Positions 46,401 through 61,400 of a stretch of 64,000 nt of DNA are shown here, piece by piece. The stretch comes from Pomphorhynchus laevis. Lineage: Eukaryota > Acanthocephala > Palaeacanthocephala > Echinorhynchida > Pomphorhynchidae. The notes under the pieces are model-generated. The model was not told where the DNA came from. It saw only the letters and a program-made list of their open reading frames with translations, and ran no database searches. Within the stretch, counting starts at the first letter, position 1. Every line of letters starts with the position of its first letter. Location: the NCBI GenBank assembly GCA_012934845.2, contig WNNJ02003657.1, positions 93,902-157,901 on the forward strand, in the 5' to 3' direction. The translations under genes were made by a program, and so were the position numbers.

Positions 46401-49400
46401 TGATCTTATAGCTTTATCTAACTATTGGTCTCTGTTGCAATCATTATCGTTGCCATGTGTTCCTCTCACTTTCGAACTACTTGGGTTCCTTGTGAAATCC
46501 GGCTCGTTGTTTCTCAATATCTACTTATTCTATCGGTCTGGATCATGTCATCCGTTTGACTCTTTTTTCTGTGAACTGTCGAACTTACTTTCTTTCATCT
46601 TCCTTTCCGGTTTACCTTGCGTTGTACTAGATGATATAAATGTTCGCTTAGACCGTCCTCGTGATTCCAATACCCTAAAGACGATTTCTACATTTAAGGA
46701 TCATGATTTCCAAATCATGTCTCCTCATTATTCTTCTGCTACCCATATTCTTGGCGGTACTCTCGATATTGTTGCCCTATCTTCGCGTCTTGCCTTGTCT
46801 TCATCATTGTGCATATCTGATCCTGCACTATCTGACCACTTCCTTGTTACATATTCTCTCCCTTTATAAAAATCAATGTTTTTGCAAAAATTATCTCGTG
46901 TCGTTCTTGGAAATTCCTCGACCTTTCCCTTCTTCGCTCTCATATTAACCGCTCTCCGTTTATGTATCCTTCTATCTACCAATCCCCTTATTACTTATAT
47001 ACCCTCTTTAACAATGTATTTTGCTCTATCCTCGATAAAATTCTTCCCCTTAAAAATTTTGTTCAATCAAGACAAAATCTTTTAACATGGTTCGACTCTG
47101 AGTGTGTGACTCCAAAACGCCTCCTGCGTCGTTCTTTCAGAACTTATCATCGTTATATCAGACTATCTTCATAACTTGACTTATCCTTTTATCGTTACCA
47201 ATTCTTTGCTCTTCGTCGTTCGCATAGGCAACTTCTGCGTTCTAAGGCACATAGTTTTTGGCGAAACAAACTGGCTTCCGCTAATGACTCTCGAACTAAA
47301 TGGAAAACTATTAATTATCTACTTTCTCATTCCTCTGTCACCTCCACTCTTGATCCTTCTCAATTATCCGATTGCCTAATTTCAAAAACTGTTTCTCTAA
47401 TCGATTTGATCATCTTCCTTCCACAAACTTTTTGTATCTCGTCTGTTCGTATCCCTGAGCTCTTTTACCTACTTGCGGTATCTGAATATGTGGTATTTTG
47501 CCTTCATATTTCGTTAACTTTTATGTCCTCTCCTGCCGATTCCATCCCTACTCGAATTCTCAAATTGTTGTCAACAGACTTCACATATTTCCTTACCAGC
47601 CTCTTTAAATCGTCAATCGTGAATAGAATATTTCCTGTTCTTTGGAAAACAGCCATTGTTCGTCCCCTACTTAAAAAGCTTTCTCTTGACCACTCTCTTC
47701 CTTCATCTTATCACCCAATATCAATTTTACCAACATTATCTAAAGTTCTTAAACACCTTGTCTTAGATCAGATAAACAAGTATCTCTCTTCATCGCAGAT
47801 CTACCCTTCTTTTCAATATGCTTTCCGCTCCAATCATTCCACCGAACTAACATGTCATAAAGTATTTTCTGATCTGATCTCCGCTCGTGACAAAGGACTT
47901 TGTAGTGTGGTAATATTGCTCAATCTTTCACCTGCATTCGACTTTGTCGATCACAAAATCCTTCTTTTTCGTCTTCACAATCACTATGGTTTATCTTCGT
48001 CCACCTTGGCTTGGTTCTCTTCGTATCTCTCCGATCGATCATTTTCCGTCCATTCTAATTCAATGTGTTCTCCTCTATCTTCTCTCTCTTGTGGTGTACC
48101 TCAAGGTTCTGTACTTGGCCCTATTCTATTTAGCTTCTTCTTGGAGATTTATCTGGCATAACTAATAAATTCTGCTTCAGAGTAATGGAGTACGCTGATA
48201 ATATACTTCTTTATTCTCTCTCGTCTCCTCATTCCCTAATCCAACTTTTCATATCCGCGTCTAATTGTCTTCGTGCTCTATCAGAACATCTAATTTCTTT
48301 ACGCATGTCCCTCAATCCTACCAAATCTAAAGTATTATGGATTTTACCCTCCACTGTTTCCGTTTTTCCTCCTTCTCTGTATCTTCAGACCACAATTATT
48401 CATGCAGTAGATAAACTAGTATTTCTAGGTATTCACTTCGACTATAACCTGCATCTCGATCCCTTCATTCGTGATAAAACTAGGTCTTCAAATATTCTTC
48501 TCCGTGATATTCGTCTCGTCAGAAATTCTCAAGATTTTAGTTCATGTAAATCTCTTATCTCCTCCCTTATTTTCCTATGTATTGATTACTGTCTTAGCCT
48601 TTTCATCTTCTCTTCAAAGTCATCCCTTAAACCTCTTCAGCGCTTCATTAACACTGCTGTGCGCATCCTTTTTCGACTTCGTAAATTCGATCATATCTAT
48701 TCCTATTTATCAAAGCGTTGATGTTTGATATTTATCAAAGCGTTATAGATTTAAAATAATGTAAATAAAATTTAAATAATTGAATACTAAATAATATTAT
48801 GAAGTTAAATTATAATAAATGATAAAAATATTACATTTGAAAAGGACTATTGCAATAGTCGAAAATTTGTGAATAATAATTTTCTTTTTCTATTCTTTTC
48901 GATGTTTAAACGCACTGAACAATTGTTTAGCACATCGAACGTAGCATTGGACAAAATAAATTATATTTAAAAATCTAATTAATTAAAATATAGTGGATTA
49001 TAATTGAGTGGATTAGCTTGACTGTTGAGGTTTCTTATGGATGATCCTCGAATCTCTAAAGATACACATTTAAATGTGTATAAAGTTAAAATTGGAATAA
49101 CATTAGAATAAAGTTAAAACTTTATTATAACGTTGAAATTTGAAATTTAAATTAAAATAAAAATCAATTTTTATCAATTAACTATTAAATAACATGATAT
49201 AAATCAGAAATTACTTGTGTAGTCATTGTTACAATTAAAATTTAATGACTAATACTAAAATGTAGGGTACTGCTGTTGGCTTAAAATAAAAGTCAATTGT
49301 TATTAATTGACTAATAACTAACATAAGATTTTATTGATATTTATAAATAACATTTATAATTATAAATAATAAATAATTAAAATTATATTATAACGATAAA

Positions 49401-52400
49401 ATTTAAAATTTTAATTTAAAATAAAAATCAATTTTTATTAATTAACTATTAAATAACAGGCTGTGTCAGAAATTACTTGTGTAGTTGATCTGCAATGAAC
49501 TTATATGTATTCGTAGATGTATTGAATAATACAATAATATCGATGTGGCTCAATGTTTTAATGAGGTTCGGCGTCCCGACGGGATGTGTCCTCGGACCAA
49601 CTGTCGCAAATATGGGCATGTGGAAAGAATGTTGTTCGCCAAAGAACCACACCTGAAGCCAGCAATATACACACGGTATATATTATTATTATAGTGTACA
49701 AGTTACTAGCCGCAAATGGCTGTTTCAACTGTTCACAAATTACATTTTAAAATATCAATTAAAATACATCCACGAATCCAAATTAGAGTTCACAATCCAC
49801 TTCAGCAGCATCTTCTTGAAGTGTCTATTGCTAGTAGCATTGACGACGTCTTCAGGCAGCGAATTCCAAACATTCAATGCGCGGTGAGAAAGCCTACTCA
49901 CACTCCTTATTTTGCCATGGGGGAATTTAAATAACGTAAGGGAGTGACCTCTGCGACGCGAATTTCTCAATTTTATCGAATTGGATGGGAACCCCTCTTT
50001 TCCACGAACCAAATGCCACATCGCTACAAGATCTAAATATAGTAGCCTCTGGGCCGTTGAAGGCATTTTTAAGCAAGCTAGGCGCTCATTGTAAGAATAA
50101 AGAGATGTAATGCAAAGTTTGGTTCCTCTACGTAAAATCGACTCGGTCTTTTTCATCTCAGCCTTGGTGGATGGAAAAGTTGATGCGATGCAGTATTCCA
50201 CATGCGGACGGACTAACGCACAGTAGAGATGCTTAAATAATTTTGGATGCAGCTTACTAAATGTGTTCTTAATACAATACAAGGCCTTCATGGCTTTACC
50301 GTAGATATAATCGGTATTCGGTCGTGTTTTAAGGTCGTTATTCAAAATAATCCCTAGGTCTCTATGAACAGAAATGTTGTGAAGCTTATAACATCCTAAA
50401 TAGAATTCATGATCAGATTTACATTTGCCGAGTTTCATATGAACGCACTTATCTACATTTATGGTCATACCGGTAGCACTGCTCCAGTCGTAGATTGTCT
50501 GGAGATCATGTTGTAGATGCCGGCCATCAGGATCTGAGATGCTATCGCACCACACTTTCACATCGTCTGTGAATGCCAGGCAGGGACTGTTTATGCGTAA
50601 CAGAAGATCATTGAGAAATATAATAAAAAGCAAGGGACCAAGGACTGTACCTTGCGGAACTCCGGATTTAACTAACCTAGTAGAAGACATGATATTGCCA
50701 ACCCTCACCTGAAATGATCTCCCGTCCAAAAAATCACGAATCCAATTGCATAACATGGAGGATACTCCGTAGTGTGCTAACAACCTAATCATCCCATCAT
50801 GAGGGACGCGATCGAAGGCTTTCGAAAAATCAATAAAGATTATATCGAGTGAGCTACCAAAACTTAACGACTGGGTCCAAGTTTCGCGCGCGGTAAGCAA
50901 GTTCGTCAAACAAGAACGGGAGTGACGAAAACCATGTTGAGCGGACGATTGTATACCAAGAGAGACAAGATGATCGTAGACTCTAGTGCTGATGGCGCGT
51001 TCGAGAACTTTGCACAGAGAAGAGGTTAAGCTTATTGGCCTATAATCACCACAGGATGATGCAAAAATTTTTTTGGGAATAGGAACAACGGTTGCAGTTT
51101 TCCAATCTTCTGGGACACTGCCAGTGGCCAGAATTTTATCAAAGATAATAGTCAGGAATGGTGCCAGGTAACTCGATAAAGCTTTGAGCAGGTATGGGGA
51201 GATGTCATCGGGGCCAGCTGCGCTAAAAGGACGAATATTATTGAGATAATCTTGAATTTCAGTAACGCAAATTGGCCGGGATTCATTACGCGGAGGGATA
51301 GAGCACCCGTACCATATCATATGAGAATCGCAATGTGGTAAAGTGGATAAAGAGAACGAGGATGCGAAGGTCTCAGCTATATCAGTTTCATTTGTAACCA
51401 AGCCACATTCAGAGTGCACATGCTTGATTGCAGAGTTGAGCGTTCCGTTTTGCCGAGCATATGACCAAAATAGCTTGGGGTTGCGATTAACTTCCTTGAT
51501 GATTGTAGATTCGAATTTATCACGTTTTAACGTTTTCATACGAGTACAGACGTTCCTAAGATACCTATAAATGTTGGCGTAATACGGAAGCGAACGAGAT
51601 AACTTCCAAAGACGATTTCGTACTCGCAACATCAATCTCAGGTCCTTATCGAACCAAACAGGATATTTAGTATTTGGCGAGATGATACGCTTTGGTGCAA
51701 ACACGTCAGAAATACCTAAAAGGTAATCCCCAATCACTTTTAGTGAGACTTCTTTAGTATTTGTTAAAGATAGTGGACGACGTTGACAGAAAGATAAAAT
51801 TTGCTCATCAAGCACTTTTGACCAAACCCGTTTTACGATGGGAGCCGTAAAATGGCGGAATTTAAAGTTTGGGGTGACCTGTAGTGATAGCACGCAGTGG
51901 TCAGAGTTACCTATCGGTGGAAGATAATCCACTCGAGCTATGTCTTCAAGACGTTTGGAAAAAATCAAGTCAAGTATAGTATCATTGTTATGGGAAGAAA
52001 ATCGTGTGGGCTCTTGAATGTGTTGTACTAGTAAGAGTTCATCAGCGAGGAAGTGGGAGATTTCTCTTTCTACGACGGTGCCATCATCAAATATTGTTTG
52101 CCGCCAATCTGATCTAGGTAGGTTGAAGTCTCCTAGAAGACGGAAATGAGAACTGATACTTATCGATCGCAATACTGACTTCAGAAGATTACAATCAGTG
52201 ATCATAGAAGGTGAGCGATATACAACGCAGAGACTGATACCAACACGATCATACCCAATATGAAAGGTAATACTCTCGAACGAGCCATGCGGATCACAAA
52301 CTTGATCGATGCCAGAAATTAGCAAATGGTCTCGAACGTACACTGCAACACCGCCCCCTCGCATACTGGACCTCCTGTCCCCTCGAAGTAGACGATAACC

Positions 52401-55400
52401 TGGAATATTTACAGTGGCATCCAAGATGTGTTCATGTAGCCATGACTCACTAACACAGAATATATCATACGCATTAACCTCAACATGGTATCGAAGCTCT
52501 ACAAGTTGTGCAGGAAGACTTCGTAAATTTGAATAACCTACCGATAAATAGCAACGAGTTGCATTGGAATCCTTTTTGGTTTTACTAAGGCACGGTCTAT
52601 CAAATACAATCAGATACCCTAAGGAATGGTCAGTGTTCTCTGAATTTACATGGAAACAGGGGTCCCGACAGTTAAAGGAGCCAACTGTTTCCAACGTACG
52701 ACAGGACGCCACTTGACAACCCGAAAATCCCGTATGCATATATTAGCCTCACCTTGAGAAAGCCGGTGTCTCAATTCGATGTTTGCTTTTCGTAATTGTA
52801 ATCGCTCATCTGGCGAAAGGTCACGAAGGATACGAAATGGCAACCCCCTAAGACGATATCCACGTGATAACAACATGCGCACATGATCACTAGAGGACAA
52901 TATCACCTTCAACAGTCTTGGTTTCTCCTGTGTTCTTTTACCAAGCCGAAATAGCTTCTTCACGTGTATAGACGATGCTAACTCTTCATCACCTTCATGC
53001 AATAGATGGGATAATACCTTACGTAAAATAGACACGTCATGGTCCATATGTTCCTGTGAGTTTGCGGAATTGGACTCAGTAAGTTCGCTGAATAACACGC
53101 TATATGACCTGTCATAATGATGCCGAGTTATCTCAACCGACTTCGCATGTCGAACTTCACTATTTTCTGTAGGGGAAAAGTTCGATGCTATATGGGTTGG
53201 GGATCTGTTGTCTGAAGATGTGCACAAGCTGGACGACGAATTTGCTTGGACACTGGTGTCATTGTTGTCGATAATTGGCTTATCACATGGTGCAACATTT
53301 ATAAGAGCATGCTTTGAATTCAATGAAGTCCGTAAAACACTGTCGCCCATCCGGCATTGAGGCTCAACTTCAATGTTGGAACTTGTGGCATTTACTACTG
53401 ATTTAGGAGGCAAGTAATTTTCTAGCGTAGATGAAATGATGTGCGAATCGTCATCAGAAACTATCTTAGTAATCGTATATGACCTCTCATGTCCCCTTTT
53501 CCACACTCGAGTTGGCGTTGAAGCCACAGAAAGGCTATTATCATGTTGTGTTTTACTCTGGACGTGAGGGGAGATCTCTAGTTGATCGGCTTGTTTTGTG
53601 GTGTCTGTACATGAATTGGTACATTGGTTATTATCATTATCATCGGTAGGTTTGTTTTGCTCACTCCTCGTAGCCCTTCGTATAACAGCACTGCAAAAGC
53701 CGCACATGAATGATCGCAAGTGATATATCGCCTGATCTTTACTCTTGACTTTGACAATGCTCCACACATCACAGTTTGGCGCATCGCAGCCTACTTCTAA
53801 CTGAGTGTAACAGTCGTCAGATAATGAGTTATTGATTCTGCCCTTCTTATATTTTTTGGTCATTGTAATCGTGAGACAACGAGGTATTCGCTTGTATGTT
53901 ATTATATTGTTCCGTTTAAGTAATCCTGGATTGATCAGGAACTGGATTGATTGTAAGTAATCCTGGATTGATCAGGAACTGGATTGATTGTAATTAATCG
54001 TAAAATGCTTCCCAAGTAAAATATGTTTCGTTGTATGTTTATTGTATGTTATTGTATGTTATTGTTTGTAACATCCATATATTGTAATTTGCTAGAACAG
54101 TTATAAATTTTCTTCAATAATTTTCTTCGACAACTGTATTTTATTTTATCTCAAACTTTTTTTTTAAGTGTGTGTTTAAGCTGTAAATATTTTTTGAAGT
54201 TATGGGATTAATTAAAACATTGTAGCGATCTAAAACAATATAATTAAAATGATGGGTTACGATATGAAACATATCACATAAAAATTACTATATAATTTTA
54301 TAATAATATATAATTACTTTTGATAATTATATTTTTCTTATAATTACCTATAATTACCTTTTGGTACCTATACAATCTAAACTTAGTTATCAAAAAAGTA
54401 AAAAGTTAATTTTGATTTAAAAAGTAAATTTTAATTAAAAAAATATTGAAATAATAAGTATAAATAAATAATAAAATATTAAATATAAATAAATTAATTT
54501 GATGTCTCGGAAAAATATTTTTTTCAATGCATTTACAACTTTAAGAGTTTTGACATACCCATAGTGATTTTATCTTTCAAATATAAAAAATTATAAATTT
54601 TAATTTTTTATATTTAAAATTCTTTTAATTTTTAAATTCGAAAAATTTAAGTAAATCACGTTTTAATTATGAAAAATTGGTAACGACAATTTGTAACGGA
54701 ACACACAGAATTACTTAAGTAATTAATTATTCGCCCGTAATGATAATCGCCATTAAAACTCTGATTGAAATAACGATTAACGTTCCAGAAATTGAAATAA
54801 TTAATTTGAAAATTTTTAGACTTATAAATCATATCAGCTAACTGAGTCTACATATTTTATAAAATAAATAATCATATGAGATTTTTATAATTTATATATA
54901 AAGTTAAAATTTAAAATTAAAATTAATTATTATGAATTGATTTATAAAATATATGTTGTATCAGAATAACAATTAGTGGCTAGAGCTCATCAGGAGGAAC
55001 TGCTATGTTATCAAGTTTCTCCTCCTATTTCTCTAACCCAACAGATGGGGTCACATTTCATGCTATTGACATATTTTGATCAAGAAATTCCTATAATGAA
55101 ATTTGAAAAAATCTTATTTATATCAGATAATATGAATAAGATCTCTCTAATAAGAGAAAATACAATATACCGTTGCAAATTTTATTGATTTAATCAAATT
55201 TATTGATTTCAATCTCTACCATTGTGACTGGGTTGATGACTATGTGGTTCGGATTCAAAGCAACTGAAACACATCTTTGAACTGTGAATTTGTTGTGGAG
55301 GGGCATATATAGGAGTATCGCGAACGACCGATACAATTACAATTTTGTAATTAAAATTTTGATATTTTAAATTGTTAAATATTATTGACATATTTAAGTC

Positions 55401-58400
55401 TGTAAATTCATTTTAATAAATCAACATTATTTAAAAGTAGGAACATTTATATTTAGACAAATAAAAGGTGTTTCAATCGGAGGTAATAGTAGCCCAGTTA
55501 TAATGAGTTAAAAGACAGTATTTAAAAAGACTGATAAAACAGTCTTTTAAAAAGACTCAACTGTCCTAACTGGCCTAGATGTCATTAGATGTCATTAGAT
55601 GCATTAACTGGCCTAGATGGAAACTTTAACATGAAAGTAAAAAGACTTTCAATCACAATTATTTACAATCACAATTATTTTAAAGTAGGGACATCTACTT
55701 GGAGCTAATAGTAGCCCAATTATAGCTGACTTGTTTTTAAGCTTTATAGAATATGAATTTGTTCATAACTGTGTAAAAACTAAATATAAACAATATAAAT
55801 ATATGAAATATATGTTTCGATACATTGATGATATATGTGTATTTAATTCTAATAATTTTTATTCAATTAGTGAGCACATTTATCCAGAAAGCCTTATTCT
55901 TAACAAAACCAATATTAATGATAAAGAAGGTGTATATCTAGATATGAGCATTAAATTAACATTAACTAAAACTACTATTAATTTATATTGTAAAGCTGAC
56001 GTATTTAAATTTACAAGAAACATATTTTTGAATGAGCATTCATGCATACCATATAATATAAAATATAATACATTAAATAATGAAATTTTATGATTTAAAT
56101 GTTTATTTTTAAATCATTTTTATGAATTATTTTTTTTTGTAATTCAGATCAGCTAAATAAATGCATTATTTACGAATTAAGTAAATTAGAGTAAAAATGG
56201 CGAATTGACCAATTATATTTTCAAATACGTATACACAATGGTTTGTATAACTCAATTACTCCATAAACATCAATATTCAGCGATTTACCGATAAATAAAT
56301 GTGTTCCTTTAAATGAAATTTACTATTTTTGAGATGATACTTTATTTTTAATCTTGGTTTGTATTCGGTGTAGTTGTCAGAAAATTAACTACCTTAATAA
56401 ACAGTTAGCAAAATCTTTACAAAGATTTACTTTTGTTGAGTTTAAAAACTAACCGTTAAGGGCAGGTTGTGTTTCTGAAATCGTATAAAATAGTTTTATT
56501 ATTTTTGGCTGGAAGAATTTGAAAATAGTTATTCTCAACAAAGTTAGCTCCAGTAAGTTATAAGCGCCAAGGTTAATCTGATGTGGACAGAAGTGTGTGA
56601 GCAGCTTACCAAGGTAAGTAATAATAAAAGATTCTACTCATAATACCAAAATGTGTATTTAAATTATATATATTTAATATATATACTTAATATTTAATTT
56701 TAAATTAGGAATTTTTTAACAAACTTATTACAAATTATTTAATTAATATTTAATCTAAGATTATATTTAATTATTAAAAGGTGATTTAAAATATTGTTAA
56801 AAATATCTAACTGTAGGTAACGATTATTTGAAAGTAATGATTATTTTAGTAATTATCCAAAAGTTGATAAATTTGAGCTAAAATTAGCAGCATTGTTTCT
56901 TGAGGATTGTTATCACTACGACGTTTTGTCACTTCCTTAAATATTTTGTTGTCTGTAATCGAATTTAAATTCATAAAGCGTCACTATTAAGCGAATTTAA
57001 TTTTGAAATTTAATTGCTGTGGATGATGATTAAATTAATGATTAAGATGTGATATACAATAGCAGCACACACCTTGTATATTTGCTTGCTTATAAAATTA
57101 TAAGTTTAAAGTGCAAATTAAAACTTGTTATTTATTTTATAACATTCTATTTACAGGAAACCTGAAGATGTCTATATTTTCTTATTTATAAAATATAACT
57201 TTTTTTAGAATTTATAAAAATGCTACTATTTTTTGCTTTAAACTAGATTTTGTTGTCGCATTGTTTCTATTGAATACTATTATTTTCCGTGGCCTTATAT
57301 AGTGAGTATATGAGTTATGGTTAAGTCACGTCATATAGAAACGTTGCTTTAATTACGACCACCAACTTTATGATGAAGTCTTTATTATGCACGAAACAAA
57401 GAGAACTTAAATAAATTCCGAAGGAATGTGAATTCTAAATAACTGAAATCGTCGCTTTTGTTTAGTAGAGTTTGTTTTAAACGTTCATTAGTTCCATTTA
57501 CATATTTGTAATTTGATTACAGTTTTTGTCCAACTGATGCGAAATTTGCAACCTGTTCTGATGACAGTTCCATTCGAATTATTGATTTTATACGATGTAA
57601 AGAAGAGTGCGCGCTGCGAGGTAATGTAAAGATTGTGTCATTTATTAACATTTATCAGATATTACATATTACATTACTTACATTTATCAGATTTCGTTAT
57701 TAATGGATAATTTGAAAATATCATGAAGCAATCTAAATATAAGTGAGCTCATATGCATTATCAGTTGACTTATATATATCAGGTTTAAAAATCTATATAT
57801 TATGAAATATTGATTTCCTATATTAATATAAGCGACTAATAATCAGAACATAATCGAAGATGACTTTAGTTAACCTTGCGACCACGTTAAGCTGGATTCA
57901 TATAGCATACATTCACAAAGCAGTAATAAATACATGAAAGAGTTATTTTAATTCAATTTTTTCAATTGCCAAAAGAAACATATTTTTCGACATCTTTAAC
58001 AGCATTAAAGTTGAGCTTGTTTTTACTAAATCGATCCATACTACGCGTACCATTGTATTTCTATAATTCCATTCTTCTGCAAAGACTTTCATATTAGTGA
58101 CACAGGGAAAACGACCGAGATTTAGATGACCATTAGGCAACTTAAAATATTTGGTTGGCTGCATCACACATCTCGTATTCAAATCATGCACTTGCTTGCT
58201 TATTGTTGAATCATGACTGGACGTTCGGTTTCTCTATCGAGACAATATGAAAGGCAATATGTGCATATTCATTTACTTACGTCTGCACTTCTTTTGGCAT
58301 AATATACGAGGAATGCTAAATAATTTTCTAAAAGACGTTATAAAAGTGTTTTCCACTTTAAAACTCAAAGTCTTTAAGTTTTATGCCATCAAGTTACAGC

Positions 58401-61400
58401 ATTAAACGAGGATGTCACGTAGTATACGAATGTCCTTTTTTAAATAAACAATAATGGACACAGATAAAACAGAGATAAAACTCGGTGCCTGATTTAGACA
58501 AGTCAGGCACTTGCTAAAGATTGGAATCTCGATAAGTCTGATGTTACAGAAATCTGCTATATTTTGAATAAATTGAAGATTCGCTGATTTATTTATTATT
58601 GAAGATAGTACTCATTCTGATTTAAACGATGCCAAAGTTGAGCTACATATGCGACAAGCCATGTTGTTTACACATTCGATTTTATCCATTTCACTCTGAG
58701 ATAAATAGTAACATGTAAAAAGTAAGAATTCTAAATAAAGTTCTTCTACTCGAATTAGGCCAAAAGTTTCAAGATATTCGCAAGCGTCAATTGTTTTTAA
58801 AGAGAACCGGATTATTTTTGATTTGCTTAGATTAAGCATCAAGTGGTTCGTTGAACACTAAACTAGAAGATTGTTTATTTCCGCTTCCATACAATCATTT
58901 GAGTGTCTAATATCGCTTGCTACATTCAAGAAGGAAATATCATCTGAATATTTACAACATTTGGAGTTAACCTTAGTGACTGCTAAGTCATTTACAAATA
59001 TGGCAAATAATAATGGGCAGATGACACTTCCTTGAGGTACGCCTGCTTTCAGTCTACATAAATCTGAAGATGATTTAGAATGTTTTATGCGTTGAAACCG
59101 GATTCTAAGATACCCGTAGACAAAATACAATTGCCATTTTGCGATATAGGTGTTTTCAAGCTTACTTAATAATACGGAATGATTGATCGAAAGCTTTAGA
59201 TAGATCTGCCTGTATACAATCGGAAAATGTCTAGAGTTTAATTCGTTTAATACATATCCAAATATGATCAATAGGGCATCAGTGCAGCAAGTATAAACTC
59301 TGTAAACAGATGAATTTTTACTTATACAACCAGACAGAGAAGTTCTAACACGACGTGAAAATGCTTGTTCAAGCAGCTTAGCAAAAGCAGGAATTAAAGA
59401 GATGGGCTTGTTGCTAGAGCTAGATATTGGTTTATTATCTTTAGGTACTAAAATAACATCTGAACATTTTAAGAGACTTGATACATGTCCATGATAGAAT
59501 ATTCGAAAAAATTCAGCGGGTAATGGTGCGGCAATAATATCGGTTATTTCAATTAGAATTCAGTTTAACGGAATAGGCCTGGCAGCTTTTGCCTTCAAAA
59601 GTTAGCAAGATCCTTCATAACTTCAAATTCACTAACGTTACAGTAGTCAAAACAAAGTGAACTCCTTTTTAAATTATATCTGTTATCATTAATGGTCCAA
59701 TGGTTTTGTCCCATAGAACAAATGGATTGGTTAATATTATTCAATTTGTAAACCAGAGAGGTTTTATCTAATTATGTGAGTTGAAAGGCCTTCGTTTTTG
59801 ATAGCATGGTGGCAATACCTTTCCAAAATTTATTTGACCCATCTTTCGTTTAAGGAATTCTCCCTTAGCAGTTTTGATTTTTGCAGATAACTTACTTGAC
59901 AAAAGCTTATATTTTGGTAAATCCCTTTTCCTAAAGGCCTTATCTTTCTGTACTTAAATTAATCTTATTAGAGGAGTTATCCAGACAGTATCTCTTAAAG
60001 ATAAGGCATTATCTCTTAAAGATAATATCTATCTCTTTGCCAGATAGATAGAATGGTTTGAATAATTATATCAACACTATGGTTAAGTGAGGTAAATGAG
60101 GATGCTTTTTATATATCTGTTTTCATTGCTATCTAACATTGTGTGGACGCTTTTATCATAAACAATATGTTTTGACAAAGTCTGTCTCTTTCATGTATTC
60201 GATGGTTTTAATAAAATACCACAATTATCAGCATTTGTTAAAGGGTCACACCTTATAACAGTCCTTAAATATCATTGAATTAGTAAAAATCTTATCAAGA
60301 AAAGCTTTATTTCAGGTTGGAAAATGAACGATTTGAACTAATCCTAGTTCGCTAGGCTACTCTTCGAAATGAGCATTTTTAAAATCCCCACGCATTAATA
60401 AATATTCAGGGTACAATAGAAAAAGATACAATATGTTCGATTGTTTATAAACTTTCGAACTAGTGCTTGCTTACTGAAGATGGACAGTAGATAATTATAG
60501 TAGAAACAGCGAAATGTCTATTTCTTGTTGATTTATGAACTTTATAAGCTAAATATTCAAGCCCCTCTGCAGAACCATCTGATGTTTTAGATTAAACCGA
60601 CATTATTCGAATAAAGGCACATACACCACCTCCTTCTCGACCCATTCGATAGAAAAATATACTAGAGAATTCGGAATTTGTAAGCAAAACAGAAGATTCT
60701 TTAGTCAACCAGCTTTCAGTGAACAGCGCTTTATCAATTTGATTGTATTGCCTATTAATTTATGATAAAAATCATATACAATATCAAATTTGTATTACAT
60801 GATAAAAATCAATTATATCATTTCATATTACATATTAAAATCAATAATATCATTTCATATTACACGATAAAAATTTTGTAACATTTTCGAAAATTACAAT
60901 TTATCCTATTAAATGATAAAAAAACATATGATATCATATCATATTAAACAAAATAAATCACATTATTTTATATTATATTATAAAATAATCATATGATATC
61001 ATATCATATTACACAATAAAAAACACATTATATTATTTTATATTATATTATATTATATTATAATATATTATATTATATTATATTATATTATATTATAAAA
61101 TAATCATACGATATTATATCATATTACACAATAAAAATCATTGTATATTTTTATAATATATTATAAAATAATCATATGATATTAAATCATATTACACAAT
61201 AAAAATCATATTATTTTATATTCTATTATAAAATAATCATATGATATCATAACATATTACACAATAAAAATCATATTATATTATTTTATATTACAAAATA
61301 ATCAATATGATATCATATTACACAATAAAAATCATATTATATTGTGTTATATTATAAAATAATCATATGATATCATATCATATTACACAATAAAATAACA

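Larger units (their letters stand above)
49685..53990 (-). mobile_element. Apparently intact two-ORF LINE (CR1/Jockey-like)
   Basis: Both ORFs are open and overlap by 94 bp. The 3' end on the minus strand runs through a short untranslated region into a TAA/ATA-rich tail (about 49685-49700). The 5' side has a 37-bp tandem duplication (53921-53994). This is the youngest-looking element in the window and sits in the giant WDR33 intron, antisense to the gene. Confidence 0.85.
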
